From Plicaturopsis crispa FD-325 SS-3 (taxonomy: Eukaryota > Basidiomycota > Agaricomycetes > Amylocorticiales > Amylocorticiaceae): a stretch of 64,000 nt of DNA. Location of the stretch: positions 905,453 through 969,452 of the forward strand of contig KN832559.1 of assembly GCA_000827205.1 (NCBI GenBank), in the 5' to 3' direction. Position 1 is the first letter of the stretch; every line of letters begins with the position of its first letter. Shown piece by piece: positions 10,887-21,319 of the stretch. Under the pieces are notes generated by a model. That model had not been told where the DNA came from, ran no database searches, and worked only from the letters and a program-made list of their open reading frames with translations. Both the position numbers and the translations under genes were made by a program.

Positions 10887-13228
10887 CTATAATATAACGC
10901 GGGCTGCGGCCAAAAAGAATGTGAGCCACGAGCCGAAGAGGAGTAGTGGTAGGGACGGCGCATAGAGGGCGGTGCCCGCGTTGAACCCAGGGACACCGAG
11001 CGTGATGGACGGTGTAGCGATGATCGAGGTCGAGGTAAGCACAATGCCCGAGGAGGTTAGAATGAATGTTTGGGCATTGGAAGGCGGCATGACAGTCGGC
11101 AAGGCCGAAACGCTGACATGCGCGGCTTGGATCGCGGCGCTGTAGGCACTGGTCGCGAGGCCGGATGCAACGATTTGGCCAATGGAGGCGCTCACCGACG
11201 TGTTGAAGGCGTAGGGAGGCGTAGTATGTGAAGGGGTAGATAGCGGGAAGTTGGGAAGGGTGGTGGCGACCGTAGCGGACGCTGATGCAAAGAAACTAGA
11301 AAGGTCGTCGGTGGACTCGACAGGCTCCGTAGTGTTGTGCAAGGGATATAGCCCGATCATGGGCGGCTCCTTTCCATTGATACCATAACTATAAGAGGAG
11401 TGGCGTAAAGACCCTGATTGGAGAACCTAGGATATGGAAGCGCACCTGAAGATTGAATAAACTGTCCGTAGAAATGCGGTTCCTGGGATAGCTGTGAGTA
11501 GAGCTATATGAAGGCGCGTAAGCCGTAGTGCATACCTAGTTGCCAGTCAATACCATCGGAGCTCGGGTCAAGGGCGCGCGGCCAGGTTAAGCAAAGGTCA
11601 GGGTTTCCAGCGGTCGGTCCAATCAAGAAATCGGAGGGTTGCAGGGTGATATTTTGTGTACTATCGAAGACGCTGCATTGAGCATTACGCTCATGCGCGT
11701 AAGACTACCCAACTCACCCAATGGTAAAAGACATAGTTTCGGAGATATCGCAGGGAACAGCCCATTGGCCACCTGGATGCACTGTCAACAGGCAGGAATA
11801 TGAAAACAATTTGGGAAGTCTCACTGGAAACATCCACAAGTCGACTACCAGCGAGAAGGGAGAATATCCTGGTTACCTGTTGAACCATTTCAATTCGGTG
11901 TCAGAAATTCCGGATATTCACGACTCACATCTTGATATGGCCCATAGATGCCGGAGGTCCCTCTGTTTGGAGTCAGTACCACATCTAGGCACAAATAGAG
12001 AAGACTACTGACATATCCAATAGGGCGATAGATGAGTTAGCATTCGCATTTGGGTAGGTGGGCTGGGTGGTGACACTTGTCCCATTGATCTTCGGGAACA
12101 AGACCGTCAGAGCGTTATAGCATGATAGAGCACAAACACTCACGGCCACGGCAGCAAGAGGGATAGCCCATTGCAAGTAACTTGATGTGTTACTCTCTGC
12201 GCCGAATGGGCGGAAGGGCATCACTTCATTCCAACCAACGTTGCTTGTATTTTGAACGATGGAAGAATCAATCCCACCTAGGTTACCCGCATCAGCCATG
12301 AAACACATCGGTGAATGATGGCACAAACCTAAAGACAGCGATCCCAAGGCAGTCCGTGTCACACTCAGTCCAAACAAGGGATAGCCCAGCACCCCTTGTT
12401 GCGCCAGGGTAGAGAAAAATGGTGTTGCTGTTGGCGGTATTGAGAATGCATGATGAGAATAAATGGAGGGAAACGCACCGTTGGCGACTGAGCTTGACAT
12501 GGTCGAGAGGCGCGGAAAACCGAGCCCCAGAATCCCGCTAACCTGATCGTCTACGGTCACATTGGAGTTTTGCACGACGCCTGCATGGGCGGTACACGCG
12601 TGAGTAGGTCCTCGTGAGATGAAACGCGAAGAGGCGCTCACCGAATGCCTGATTCGCGACCGTTAAATTAGAAATTCCGACCTTTTCCCTCCCAACAAAT
12701 CCAGTTGCGACTGCGACAATGTAGGGAGTCAATCCGACCGTACGTCCTCACCAAATGGGTGTGACCCACCAGTTCCGTCAGCGAAGCTGACGCCGAAAGA
12801 CGTTCCATTGTTGTTCACCGGCGAAAATGAGCCAGTCCAATATTCGCGCGGATACCTGGGCGAAGCCTTGCATGACGCCGACGAGCAGTCCGTCGACACA
12901 ATCCAAAGGTCCGAGGAGGCCGTGTCCAGTGCGACTCTGAAGCTGATGCCTCCTACCTGGATGACAGAGTAATAGGATCTGCAGCGGGCGCACATAATGG
13001 ATCCAGCGCGTGAAATGTAACAACAAGAAAGCAGACGCACTGCTTGTCATCGGAGAAAGACATCGCTGTTATCCCAGTCAGATTTCCTCGAGTTGCAAGG
13101 CTCTGGCGACGCGATAGGCGCATGGGAAGCGCCGCCCGTCGCGAAAAATGGCCATGGGAAAGGTCCGGTACAGCATACGCAAAGTGCACGACGGCGAGCA
13201 GGAAGACGGCACATTGCATGGACCACAT
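10887..13228 (-). CDS. Pepsin-type (A1) aspartic protease, probably GPI-anchored
   Basis: The ATG at 13228 starts a signal peptide (MWSMQCAVFLLAVVHFAYA) and a short propeptide. After an intron, YYSVIQVGGISFRVALDTAS leads into the first catalytic motif, DTASSDLW. The flap region follows (FGVSFADGTGGSHPFG), then VSGILGLGFPRLS. The second catalytic motif is assembled across the intron at 11963-12012: ALLD joins IGTSGIYGPYQD, giving DIGTSG. Further exons carry QWAVPCDISETMSFTIG, ITLQPSDFLIG, PGTAFLRTVYSIF and YGINGKEPPMIGLYPL. A Ser/Thr-rich stalk and a hydrophobic end (LPLLLFGSWLTFFLAAARVIL) suggest a GPI signal, so the enzyme likely sits at the cell surface or wall. DTA in place of the usual DTG at the first site is unusual but keeps the Asp. 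About ten exons. Confidence 0.88.
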
Positions 13229-13827
13229 TATTATAGGGTTTGTTGCTCTTGTGGATGGTGGACCGCTAGAGATGCATCCGGGACAAGATAACTAGAAGGT
13301 AACTGAAAGAGAGGTGTGAAGAAACTGAATCGAGAAACGAAGGTAACAAAAGTAGACGGCTGTGCTAAGGGAAAGAAAATGAAACGGCGGTAGGGGGACT
13401 CGATCACGCGCAGTGCCCGCGGCAAACTAAATTACAGTCCAATCTGCTTGCGTGTGCTTAGATGAGCCGGGGCCCGGGCGCCAAAGCGGCTGGCAGGCTG
13501 AGCTCGCTGCTGCTCAGGCGGTGCGTCCGAGCGCCTGGAGGAGGAGAACGTTCAGGTTTCGTAGAGGGCATAGTAACGCTGTTGAGACAACAACAGGTCT
13601 TTCAATCGCAGTAACATGAGTGACATAACTACACGGAATAATACATCCTGGGAGTCACAAGGCAGAACTTCGACGCAAGAAATCCACACGGAAACAGGAA
13701 AGGAGGGAGAGGACGCAAGGCGAAAGGGAATAAAAACACGATAGGGAGACGCCAAATATACTGCAAGTCTGAAGGCAGAAGAAGAAAGAAATAAGGAGAT
13801 TAAATGAGAGGATGTACTTTGAGCTCG
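13229..13827. other. Intergenic between protease and RasGAP
   Basis: It holds the promoter of the minus-strand protease (right of 13228) and the 3' end of the minus-strand RasGAP gene. No additional gene is supported. Confidence 0.5.
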
Positions 13828-16569
13828 TCACCGCTTGGCGAATACTTTCTTCAGCAGCCCTAAGACTTTCGGGACGTTTAGCTGGACATATTCGAGGTCG
13901 AGAAGATGCTTGTTGTCCTTTTGCTATATGGGCGGTATCAGTAACAATAGCCACAAGTGGGAAGGCACGGACCTTTTCCAACAAGTCGTCAATCTTGAGG
14001 TCCATCTCCAAGATTGCCTTTTCCCGGCCTTTGTAATGCAACGCGATGATAAACGTGCCCGGAGTAGGCGATGTGATATTGAAGTAGATGTTTGGTCGTC
14101 TGTGCGCAAGCAGGTTAGCCGCTGTCCCGTACGGTCGAGGCTGTTCAAAGCATACCGGTTGTCCGGGACGTTACTCTCGACGATGATCCCCTCTTTCTCC
14201 AACTGGGCATGGGTAAATCGATAAGGCCCAAGGACAACGGCCTTCGTTTGCCGTTTCTCCTTGCCGTTGAAGGTCACGACACCTACGCCTGTGCTCACGC
14301 CCTTGTCCTTCGTCGCCGTTAGCCGCACGTTCTGGAGGTACGCTTTGTACTGCTCCAGTTGCGACCGCATGTAGCTGTTGTGGTCGCATATCGTCTTGTA
14401 CACGGCCTCTAGCGACTTGCTCTCCGCTAGGACCTTCTCGCGTAGGTTGCCCAGATGCACGAGCTCGGCGGCGACCTCCTCCTGCATGAGCTTGTAGCCG
14501 TCAGCCGGGTCGACGATCTTCTGCTCCTCCAGCTCGCGCAGCATCTCCTTCACTTTGATGCCTTTGCGCACGAGCGTGGCATCTTTCGTAGTCGCGGCCC
14601 GTTCCGCGATGGCAGTGAAGTTGTACGGTCGCTTTTCAGCGGCATGGGGAATCGAGCGAATCAGCTGGACGAAGATAGACTTGGTCTCCATGTAGAGCAT
14701 GTCACTAGATGATACGGAATCCATAAGGGCGCTCTGGATGTCTTGTACGGGTGTCTCCCATCGGCTATAGAGGTTGAGCTCCAGCGTTCGGTTCTCCTTG
14801 CGCGGTACTTGCGCGGGTGCAGCGCCTAATTCGTCCGCAAGGATCCGCAAATGTTGTTTGTCGTTATGCGACTGTAAAATATGGTTAGTTACGACTGGAA
14901 TGTAAAACAACATATGGCATACCAAGCTCTCGATGTGCTGCAATATTAGGGAATGTGTGTTATACAGCTCGTTCAATGTTATATGGATCATCAAATCCTT
15001 TTTGGATAGCGCCATATATTGATCCATCTGGAAGCCATTATATCAAGAACAATTTTATGTCCGTTTTGGGACCGAACATACCTCCAGTGTGTCATAGAAA
15101 TCGCCGACCTCGCACAGGTTATTCAAGAATTGGTTGATCCGCGCCTTGTTGTTTTCGACGAAAGGATTGAGGGTCATCATGTATGCCTCCTTGGCATATG
15201 ACGGTTTATTGGCCAAGTTCTGCAACATCTTCGCTATCAGCGTAAGCGTTCGTCGGGGGTGTTTCGCGGGAACGCCTTCGACAAGCATGTACGCCTGCGG
15301 CGTGACTATTGCAGGGTTTATGAAGCGGAGGAAGAAGAATCCACCGATCAGGGAGCAAATGGCGTAGTCAGTAGCTTCAGGGTATTTTCTCTGAAGCGTA
15401 CATGAGCACGAAGCATGCGGGAGAAAATATATGCACGCACCCTGGTCAAGCTCCTGATTTGTTTGCAGATCCACCGGATACCGTACGGCACACTGTCCAT
15501 ACTGTCAATAATGGTGAGCAGGAAGCTATTGGCGATCTCCATGAGCATCGTTAGCCGGGGTGCGATTATTGCTTGTACGTCTGGGTTGGTCTGGGCAGTC
15601 TCCGGAGGGACTCCTCGCGGAAGATTTGCGGGAAGGGTACCGGTTTCCTCCTCTATCTGATTTATCATTTGCTCGTAGACCTATCCCAATCCAACTGTTA
15701 AGACGCCCTTCGCTCAACAAAATAAGGTTACCAACCTTGACGGGGTTAATCTCTAGGTTAAGGTCCTTGTGTTCGATCAAACTGTTGATGCGTTCGGCCA
15801 GGATGCTCTTGAGGTAACTCTGTCCTGGGCCTCGGCGGGTATAAGTGGTCATCATTCGAGAGACAGGGGTATTGGCGCGGAGGAGGGACCCGAATTCGTT
15901 TGCGGCCTCGAATTGAGCGGAAAGCACGGCTTGGAACATCGTGAGCAGCAAGTGCTCTTCCCTGCTTTCGTATTGGTTACCGTACAGCGTGAACATGACG
16001 GTCTGGAGGAGGGTATCGATCTCGGATAGGCTAACAAGGCGGCATAAATAGGCGATATGGCGAGGTTCGGACTGGAGCAGGAAGAATAAATTGGAGTATT
16101 GTTGGATTTTGCGGTCGTCAGGGAAATGACCCTCGGTGGGGTCAACGTCCTCGAGCGTTCGCTCGACTTCTCGTTGCTGTGGGGGCGCTAAGCATGCAAG
16201 TATGCCAAAGAGAACCCATAGCATACGCACCTCGTCCAAAGCCATGCGATTTTGGATTAGGAGAGCAATACGAGAGTCCAAGTACCGCACGTCTCGCTCC
16301 AGTACAAAATTCTTCTTGGACTGAGCAGAGATCTTTCCCTTGAGATCTCGCAGGCGTTTCTGTGCTAATGACGGAGACATGCATTCAGTGACAAGCGTAT
16401 ACTAAGAGGAAGCTTTTGACGCACCCCGAGCTAGCTCGTCTTCAACCTCGACATCCTGTTCAGCAGCCATGCTAAATATTGCGGTAACGCTGTAGCGGTT
16501 TGTGTTCCTGTTTGTGGTGCGCCTGGTAGATAGGCTCGCTGGCGACAAGGGTTCATTGTTGTAGGACAT
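13828..16569 (-). CDS. Ras GTPase-activating protein (fungal GapA/Gap1 type)
   Basis: The protein speeds GTP hydrolysis on Ras at the membrane and so turns Ras signalling off. The start is ATG 16569 ([12 protein letters not shown]). After a coiled segment ([19 protein letters not shown]) comes the RasGAP domain, with [20 protein letters not shown], then [20 protein letters not shown], and the family signature [15 protein letters not shown] near 15300. The RasGAP_C/IQGAP-like C-terminal domain follows ([18 protein letters not shown] and [19 protein letters not shown]). The last small exon gives [19 protein letters not shown] and ends LLKKVFAKR before the TGA at 13828-13830. About eight to ten exons with introns near 50 nt. 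Calponin-homology and IQ motifs of true IQGAP are not seen, which fits S. pombe Gap1 and Aspergillus GapA. It looks intact. Confidence 0.9.
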
Positions 16570-17078
16570 GGTAGGCGTCGTGAAAGCTGCGGAGAGATGC
16601 AGTCGGAGCACCGATAGCGAGCAAAGGAGGCGGTTGCTGAGATTGAGATAGCAAGCAAGACCAGCGCCTGCAGCCGGGCAACAGCGAGCAAGCTTGGGAT
16701 AGACTACACGAGCGGTATGCTTGGGGGTATCAGAGCGAAGAGATATCGCAAAATTATAGAAAGAGGGTGAGCGGTTGCAAAGAAACGGGGAGATGGAAGT
16801 CTGTACAAGTCGTCGTCGGTGGTTGGGTCCCTCAACGTCGGATTTCGGGATGCTTTCTTCAGCCACCTCGCAACTCGTTCGAACTTCGGACGGTAGCGCT
16901 TGCAGCGCTATACATAATATAGGATCTACGCGGGCCTACTGTCTCTCGCACGACTGGGTTCCATCAGACGGTATAGGTACATATGCACCCGGAGTATCAT
17001 ATTGACGAAGCATGAGTAGAGTCATAGACATATGTTTGGATCCACAATGGTCGTAGCTGGTCGTGGCCTGCAAGCTCC
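16570..17078. other. Promoter region of RasGAP gene
   Basis: No supported gene. It lies between the 3' end of the kinase-like gene and the RasGAP start, both on the minus strand, so it should hold the RasGAP promoter and 5' UTR. Confidence 0.4.
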
Positions 17079-17834
17079 TTAACACACCGTACACTTTTCA
17101 TCCATAGGCACGTATCCATCCGACTTGACGGCCCTCTTTGCATGAGCGCCATCGGTATCTCCGAAGTATCTCTCCATGTTGACCAGTTCCCAGCAGCCGC
17201 GCGGGACGTTGTCGCACAGTAGCAACGGCACCGCCCCGCGGCAGGCATGTCGCTCAGCATATGTGAAGTCGATGATCTGAGGTCCGCGATTCGCTATCAC
17301 GAAATGTCGGCCGTCGATGAGGTCGTTGTGTATTATGCCCACTTGATGGAGACGCGCAGCTGCCACCATTTTTAGACGACTGTATTTGAGCGTAAATCAG
17401 AGTTGGCTCAGCGCGAGTTGGATTGTGGGCACGTACTTTGTTTCGACTAACGTTCGCTTGAACGATGGCTGGTGCTCCACGAACCGACAGAACTCCAGGA
17501 GCAGGCATGCCTGGTATTCGCCGCTCACTTTGCCTTTGAAGAATCCATAGCACCGAGGTACGACGCTCCCCTGAAGAGGCCTAAGGTCGCTCTCGTAGAA
17601 TCCGGCTTCGCGTTCGAGATCCTTGATGCCTTCCTTGCCAGTTGCGATTTTGACTATGATATCCGTTTGGTCGGAGTATATCAGAGCCTCGGAGGTGTTG
17701 ACCGTAGCGATGTGGACGCGTGAGTCGCCACGGATGGTGTGGCTGATTGTTGCCGTGAAGTCTTGGCCAATAGTGGGCGAGTAGAGGAGACATGTCGTGT
17801 CGAAGGTCGGCCAGATGAGTCTCAGCGTAGACAT
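17079..17834 (-). CDS. Small protein-kinase-like (APH/kinase fold) protein
   Basis: Two exons join across an intron at about 17378-17427, where ET joins NRLKMVAAARLHQ in frame. The start is ATG 17834 (MSTLRLIWPTFD) and the stop follows KCTVC at 17079. The N-lobe has a beta-strand Lys candidate (TDIIVKIATGKEG) and a helix Glu candidate (DLEREAGFYESDL). A hinge-like LLLEFC is followed by the catalytic-loop equivalent LHQVGIIHNDL and the metal-binding equivalent QIIDFTYAERH. The HxND and DFT forms resemble aminoglycoside-phosphotransferase-like and fungus-specific kinase-like proteins rather than a canonical HRD/DFG kinase. At about 235 residues it is short. The substrate is unknown, and it may be a minimal kinase or a pseudokinase. 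Confidence 0.7.
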
Positions 17835-18864
17835 GATAGACTTGGAACGAGATAAGTAGATGCGGGCGCGATGATAGATAGAGGCCAGGTACTGCCCATT
17901 TCGCGCTTTTAAATGATTCAGAGGACAATAGGCCACCCGCTTTGTGTCAATCGCTTGGACGATGCTGTCAAAGCTAAGTGATGCGCACCTTTGGCATGAA
18001 ATGCTACATAGTGTGTCTCGGTTGCAAGGACCTGTCACATACTGTCAAAGGTTCAAGCTCATCGGGAGGACGAACGCCGCTTCGGCTACGAAGTTAACGC
18101 TTGTTAGGCTGAGACTTGTCTATGACCGTCGTCCATCTACGTCTGGTCCACGCCAAAGGCACGCATATTTTTGTACCCTCCTATCAGAACTGGCAAAGAA
18201 CTGGGCATGCGGTGAGCTCTGTTTACGGTACTTCTGTTGCGATGCTGTTGCCCACCTTGGCCCGAGAAAAGTATCTCTTTACCTGTCGACTCCCTGTCCG
18301 GTGGCGGCGTCCACGAGAGTATTCAGAGTATTACACTCTTCATTTCATTCCCGTCTATGATCATCACTATACGCCGCGTCGCATCCTGTGCAACTCAATG
18401 TCCCACAAATGCGAACGAAACCTTGGTGTAGACGCGTTGCCTGGGGCCAGATGATGGAGGACTCGAAAGACGAAAGGCGATCTCCAGCTATAACGATCCC
18501 CAGACCCAGGCCACAGATCGAGAATAGTACAACAGAGCGCTCCGCCATACCTGGATATCGAATGGACCGACCAGGTATGCACACAAGATTGACGCTGACT
18601 GCCAAGTAGACTCTCAGGCTCGGAGTATAGATCCTCGTCGCAGCTGACTTGGAGATTTGCCACGATGGCCTGATGATCAAGTGCAGGATTGTAATTTGTA
18701 TGCGCCTGCCAAACCTTGCGGTACAGCATCATGATCCTTTTCTGGTTCCGTGCCTTCATGTACACAGTACAAGCCATGCACGCCGCTCAAAAATCGCATA
18801 CATAGGCTGCAGGCAGCAGTGCTGGCCTTGTTCAAGCTTTTCTCCACCCACAGGTATACTTGAC
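17835..18864. other. Region with doubtful minus-strand coding sequence
   Basis: The minus strand between 18777 and 18367 is open in one frame (MACTVYMKARNQKRIMMLYR) and has a second long open frame over 18680-18345 containing AERSVVLFSICGLGLGIVI, a hydrophobic stretch. Neither shows a family I recognise. The region could hold a decayed membrane-protein gene related in style to the next gene, or just promoter DNA for both neighbours. Confidence 0.25.
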
Positions 18865-21134
18865 ATGGCGACGGCAATCTCAGACACCCTGGGTGAGGAG
18901 CACTTCAATTCATACTAGAGACTCGGACGCGACTGACTAGGGAATGCACGCACCGGCAGGCCCGATGTACATTGGCGCTATGATCACGATGGTGTGAGTG
19001 GTGCATATGAGCATCGTCGCGAGCAAGTTTGACGCGTTACGCGGTTCGCTTTGACCGTCTAGCCTGTACGGCTTGACTACGCTCCAGGTTAGACTCAACG
19101 TCCTGTCCGGGAAATTGTTTGGGTATTCAGTTTATACACAGGCGTATTTCTACTCCGTGCACTACACCAAGGATAGCCGAGCCTTGAAGCTTCTAGTATG
19201 TTTTTTATTGTTCTTGAATCACGACAAGCCCGTAGCTGACGGTCTGAAATTCGAATTTTGAGGTCCTTGGTGTCTGGTGCGACGAAATCTCCACCTTTCA
19301 TCACGTCCCAGCCGCTAATTCGCCATAGGCTCCTGGACACTCTACATGTCTCCTTCGGTAAGCACATAGCCGTTCATTAACATGTCATTGCACTCACGTA
19401 CCATGCACAGTGGGCCACGCCATGTACCATTACCTCGTACGCGTTGTTTGACTGCCTGATGCTGCCGCAGACCACTTACTTCACTCCGCGTATTTCAGGT
19501 GTCTAGCTTTGGAAACCCCGTCGCGTTTGTAGACGGAATATGGTTCGTCATTCCGAACAGAAACTCTGATGAATACTGCTCACCACGTTTACAGGTCTTT
19601 ATATGCGAGTAACGCCGCAATACATGATCGTGCATATAACTCTGACATGTATACGAACGTAGTCGAGTATGCTCGTAAATGTAAGTACCATCCGTCGAAG
19701 TTTTTCTCCCGCCCAATGTTTATCTCAACGACATTGTAGCTCGTCATGGCCATCGTCGTTCAAAGGTATGCTCAGTGCCTGCCACGTTTCCCCACATTCT
19801 GAAACTCATTTGAACTTCGCTGGCAGTTTCTTCGCCATGAGAATTCATCATCGTATGTATCAGCACTTCACATTTGAACGAGCACGCTAAATTTGCGGCG
19901 CAGTGTGTCAGTCACAGATCAAGTGGTATCTTACTACTATCATTGTAGGCATTATTCCTGCCATCCGTCAACGCCTCTTACTCATGAAGATATAAGCTGT
20001 TGATCGTCTTTCTGCATTTTTGTGCGTATCGTTCACCCTTACCCTTCTTACGAGAGTTCTCATATTATCGCAGGTTTCGGAATGGGTAAGCACGGGTCAA
20101 TCCTTCTATAGCGAGCCGTCTCACACGTCTATTGCACAGAAACAGCCGTGGAATTGTAAGTGTTTATTGGAAGTCGTCGTGAATTATACTCATGCCGACC
20201 CTGTTCCAGTTTCATCATAAGGCGCCTGGACAAGCTCCAGGATGTCACGGTTCGTCGCTCCCACTGCAGGTAGAAATCTCGCCTTTTTCAATTACTGATG
20301 CACACCGCTAGTTTATCGCTGTGTTACCGTTTGGCATTACCGCGGTCCTATCCGACATAATCATCGCGGTAGCGCTATGCATCCTCTTAGCGAGCAATCG
20401 CTCCGAATTTGAAGGGTGAGTACGCCATCCCCTTCCTGACTATGCCGAAAATGCCAATGGGTATCTACAGCACGAATCTCCTTATCAACCGTCTCATTGT
20501 GTATGCCATCAACCGATGCTTACTGACGTCGTACGTCCCATCCTACTTATATGGCATTAGTTTATTGACCCTGTTCTTAGCGCTGTCGCCATTGCTGAAG
20601 TCATCGTCGTAAGCTCTCCGCTTCCTCGGTACTTGCATTGAATCGACTTATATTTTCGAATCATAGTTCACTCTCATGCCCAACTCGTTCTACACGCTCG
20701 CTATCGACTTTATCATCGGTAAATGTACGTCGATTCCCACTCTCTATAAAGTTCCATCTCACATGTGCACCCTAGTATACGCCAACTCCCTTCTTGCGAC
20801 CCTCAATTCGCGCACGTCGCTGCGACAAAAACTGGACGAAGGTTCCTCGGCTGAAGGCACGACCACAAGCTTCAGGGTCGCGACTGCGCGCACTGCCGTA
20901 CAGACCGAGAGTTATGATTTGACGAGGGTAAGCCGGTTTGTGCGTGGGCTTTGCGTCAAACTCACAAGTTGATCTAGATGGGGGCGCTGTCGGATAACGA
21001 CACATCGCACTTTGAGAGTCGTACGGAGAAGGCGGTACGTGCTGTTGTCTCCTTTGACGACGTTGAAATCTAAACCCGCTGAAATGCAGGAAATTCCCCA
21101 GAGCAGACGCTTCAACCCAATAGCTACGGTTTAG
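18865..21134 (+). CDS. DUF6534-type seven-helix membrane protein
   Basis: The gene is cut into many tiny exons that join in frame. MATAISDTLG joins PMYIGAMITMV, then LYGLTTLQ, AYFYSVHYTKDSRALKLL, VLGVW, LLDTLHVSFV, GHAMYHYLV, SSFGNPVAFVDGIWS, then VMAIVVQSFFAMRIHH and LCQSQIKWYLTTIIVGIIPA. The second half has FIAVLPFGITAVLSDIIIAV, then ALCILLASNRSEFEG, TNLLINRLIVYAINRCLLTS, FTLMPNSFYTLAIDFIIGK and LYANSLLATLNSRTSLRQKL. The hallmark TNLLINRLIVYAINR with a later LYANSLLATLN points to the DUF6534 family, which is abundant in Agaricomycetes and of unknown function. Several hydrophobic segments predict a plasma-membrane or organelle protein. The cytosolic tail is Ser/Thr-rich and ends at TAG 21132-21134. 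The joins in the middle (about 19590-20280) are the least certain. Confidence 0.8.
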
Positions 21135-21319
21135 CGGCTGGCCGTGTTACCTCTTTCTTGTATTTTTGAGCCTTGTATAGTATGTCTGTAATACGCCGTA
21201 ACCTATAATACTATTTCCCCCTGCGTCACCCAAGCGTCAGGTAAATCTCACGTGGCGGCGCCTCATGATGGCTGCCTCTCAGGTTATGAGGTGCTTTACA
21301 CCGTTTCTCTCTTACCGCG

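Noticed and set aside
11941-12012. Apparent loss of the second catalytic Asp of the protease (reading PNRGTSG)
   Set aside because: The reading runs through an intron. Splicing from the GTCAGT at 12012 to the acceptor before 11962 restores ALLDIGTSG.
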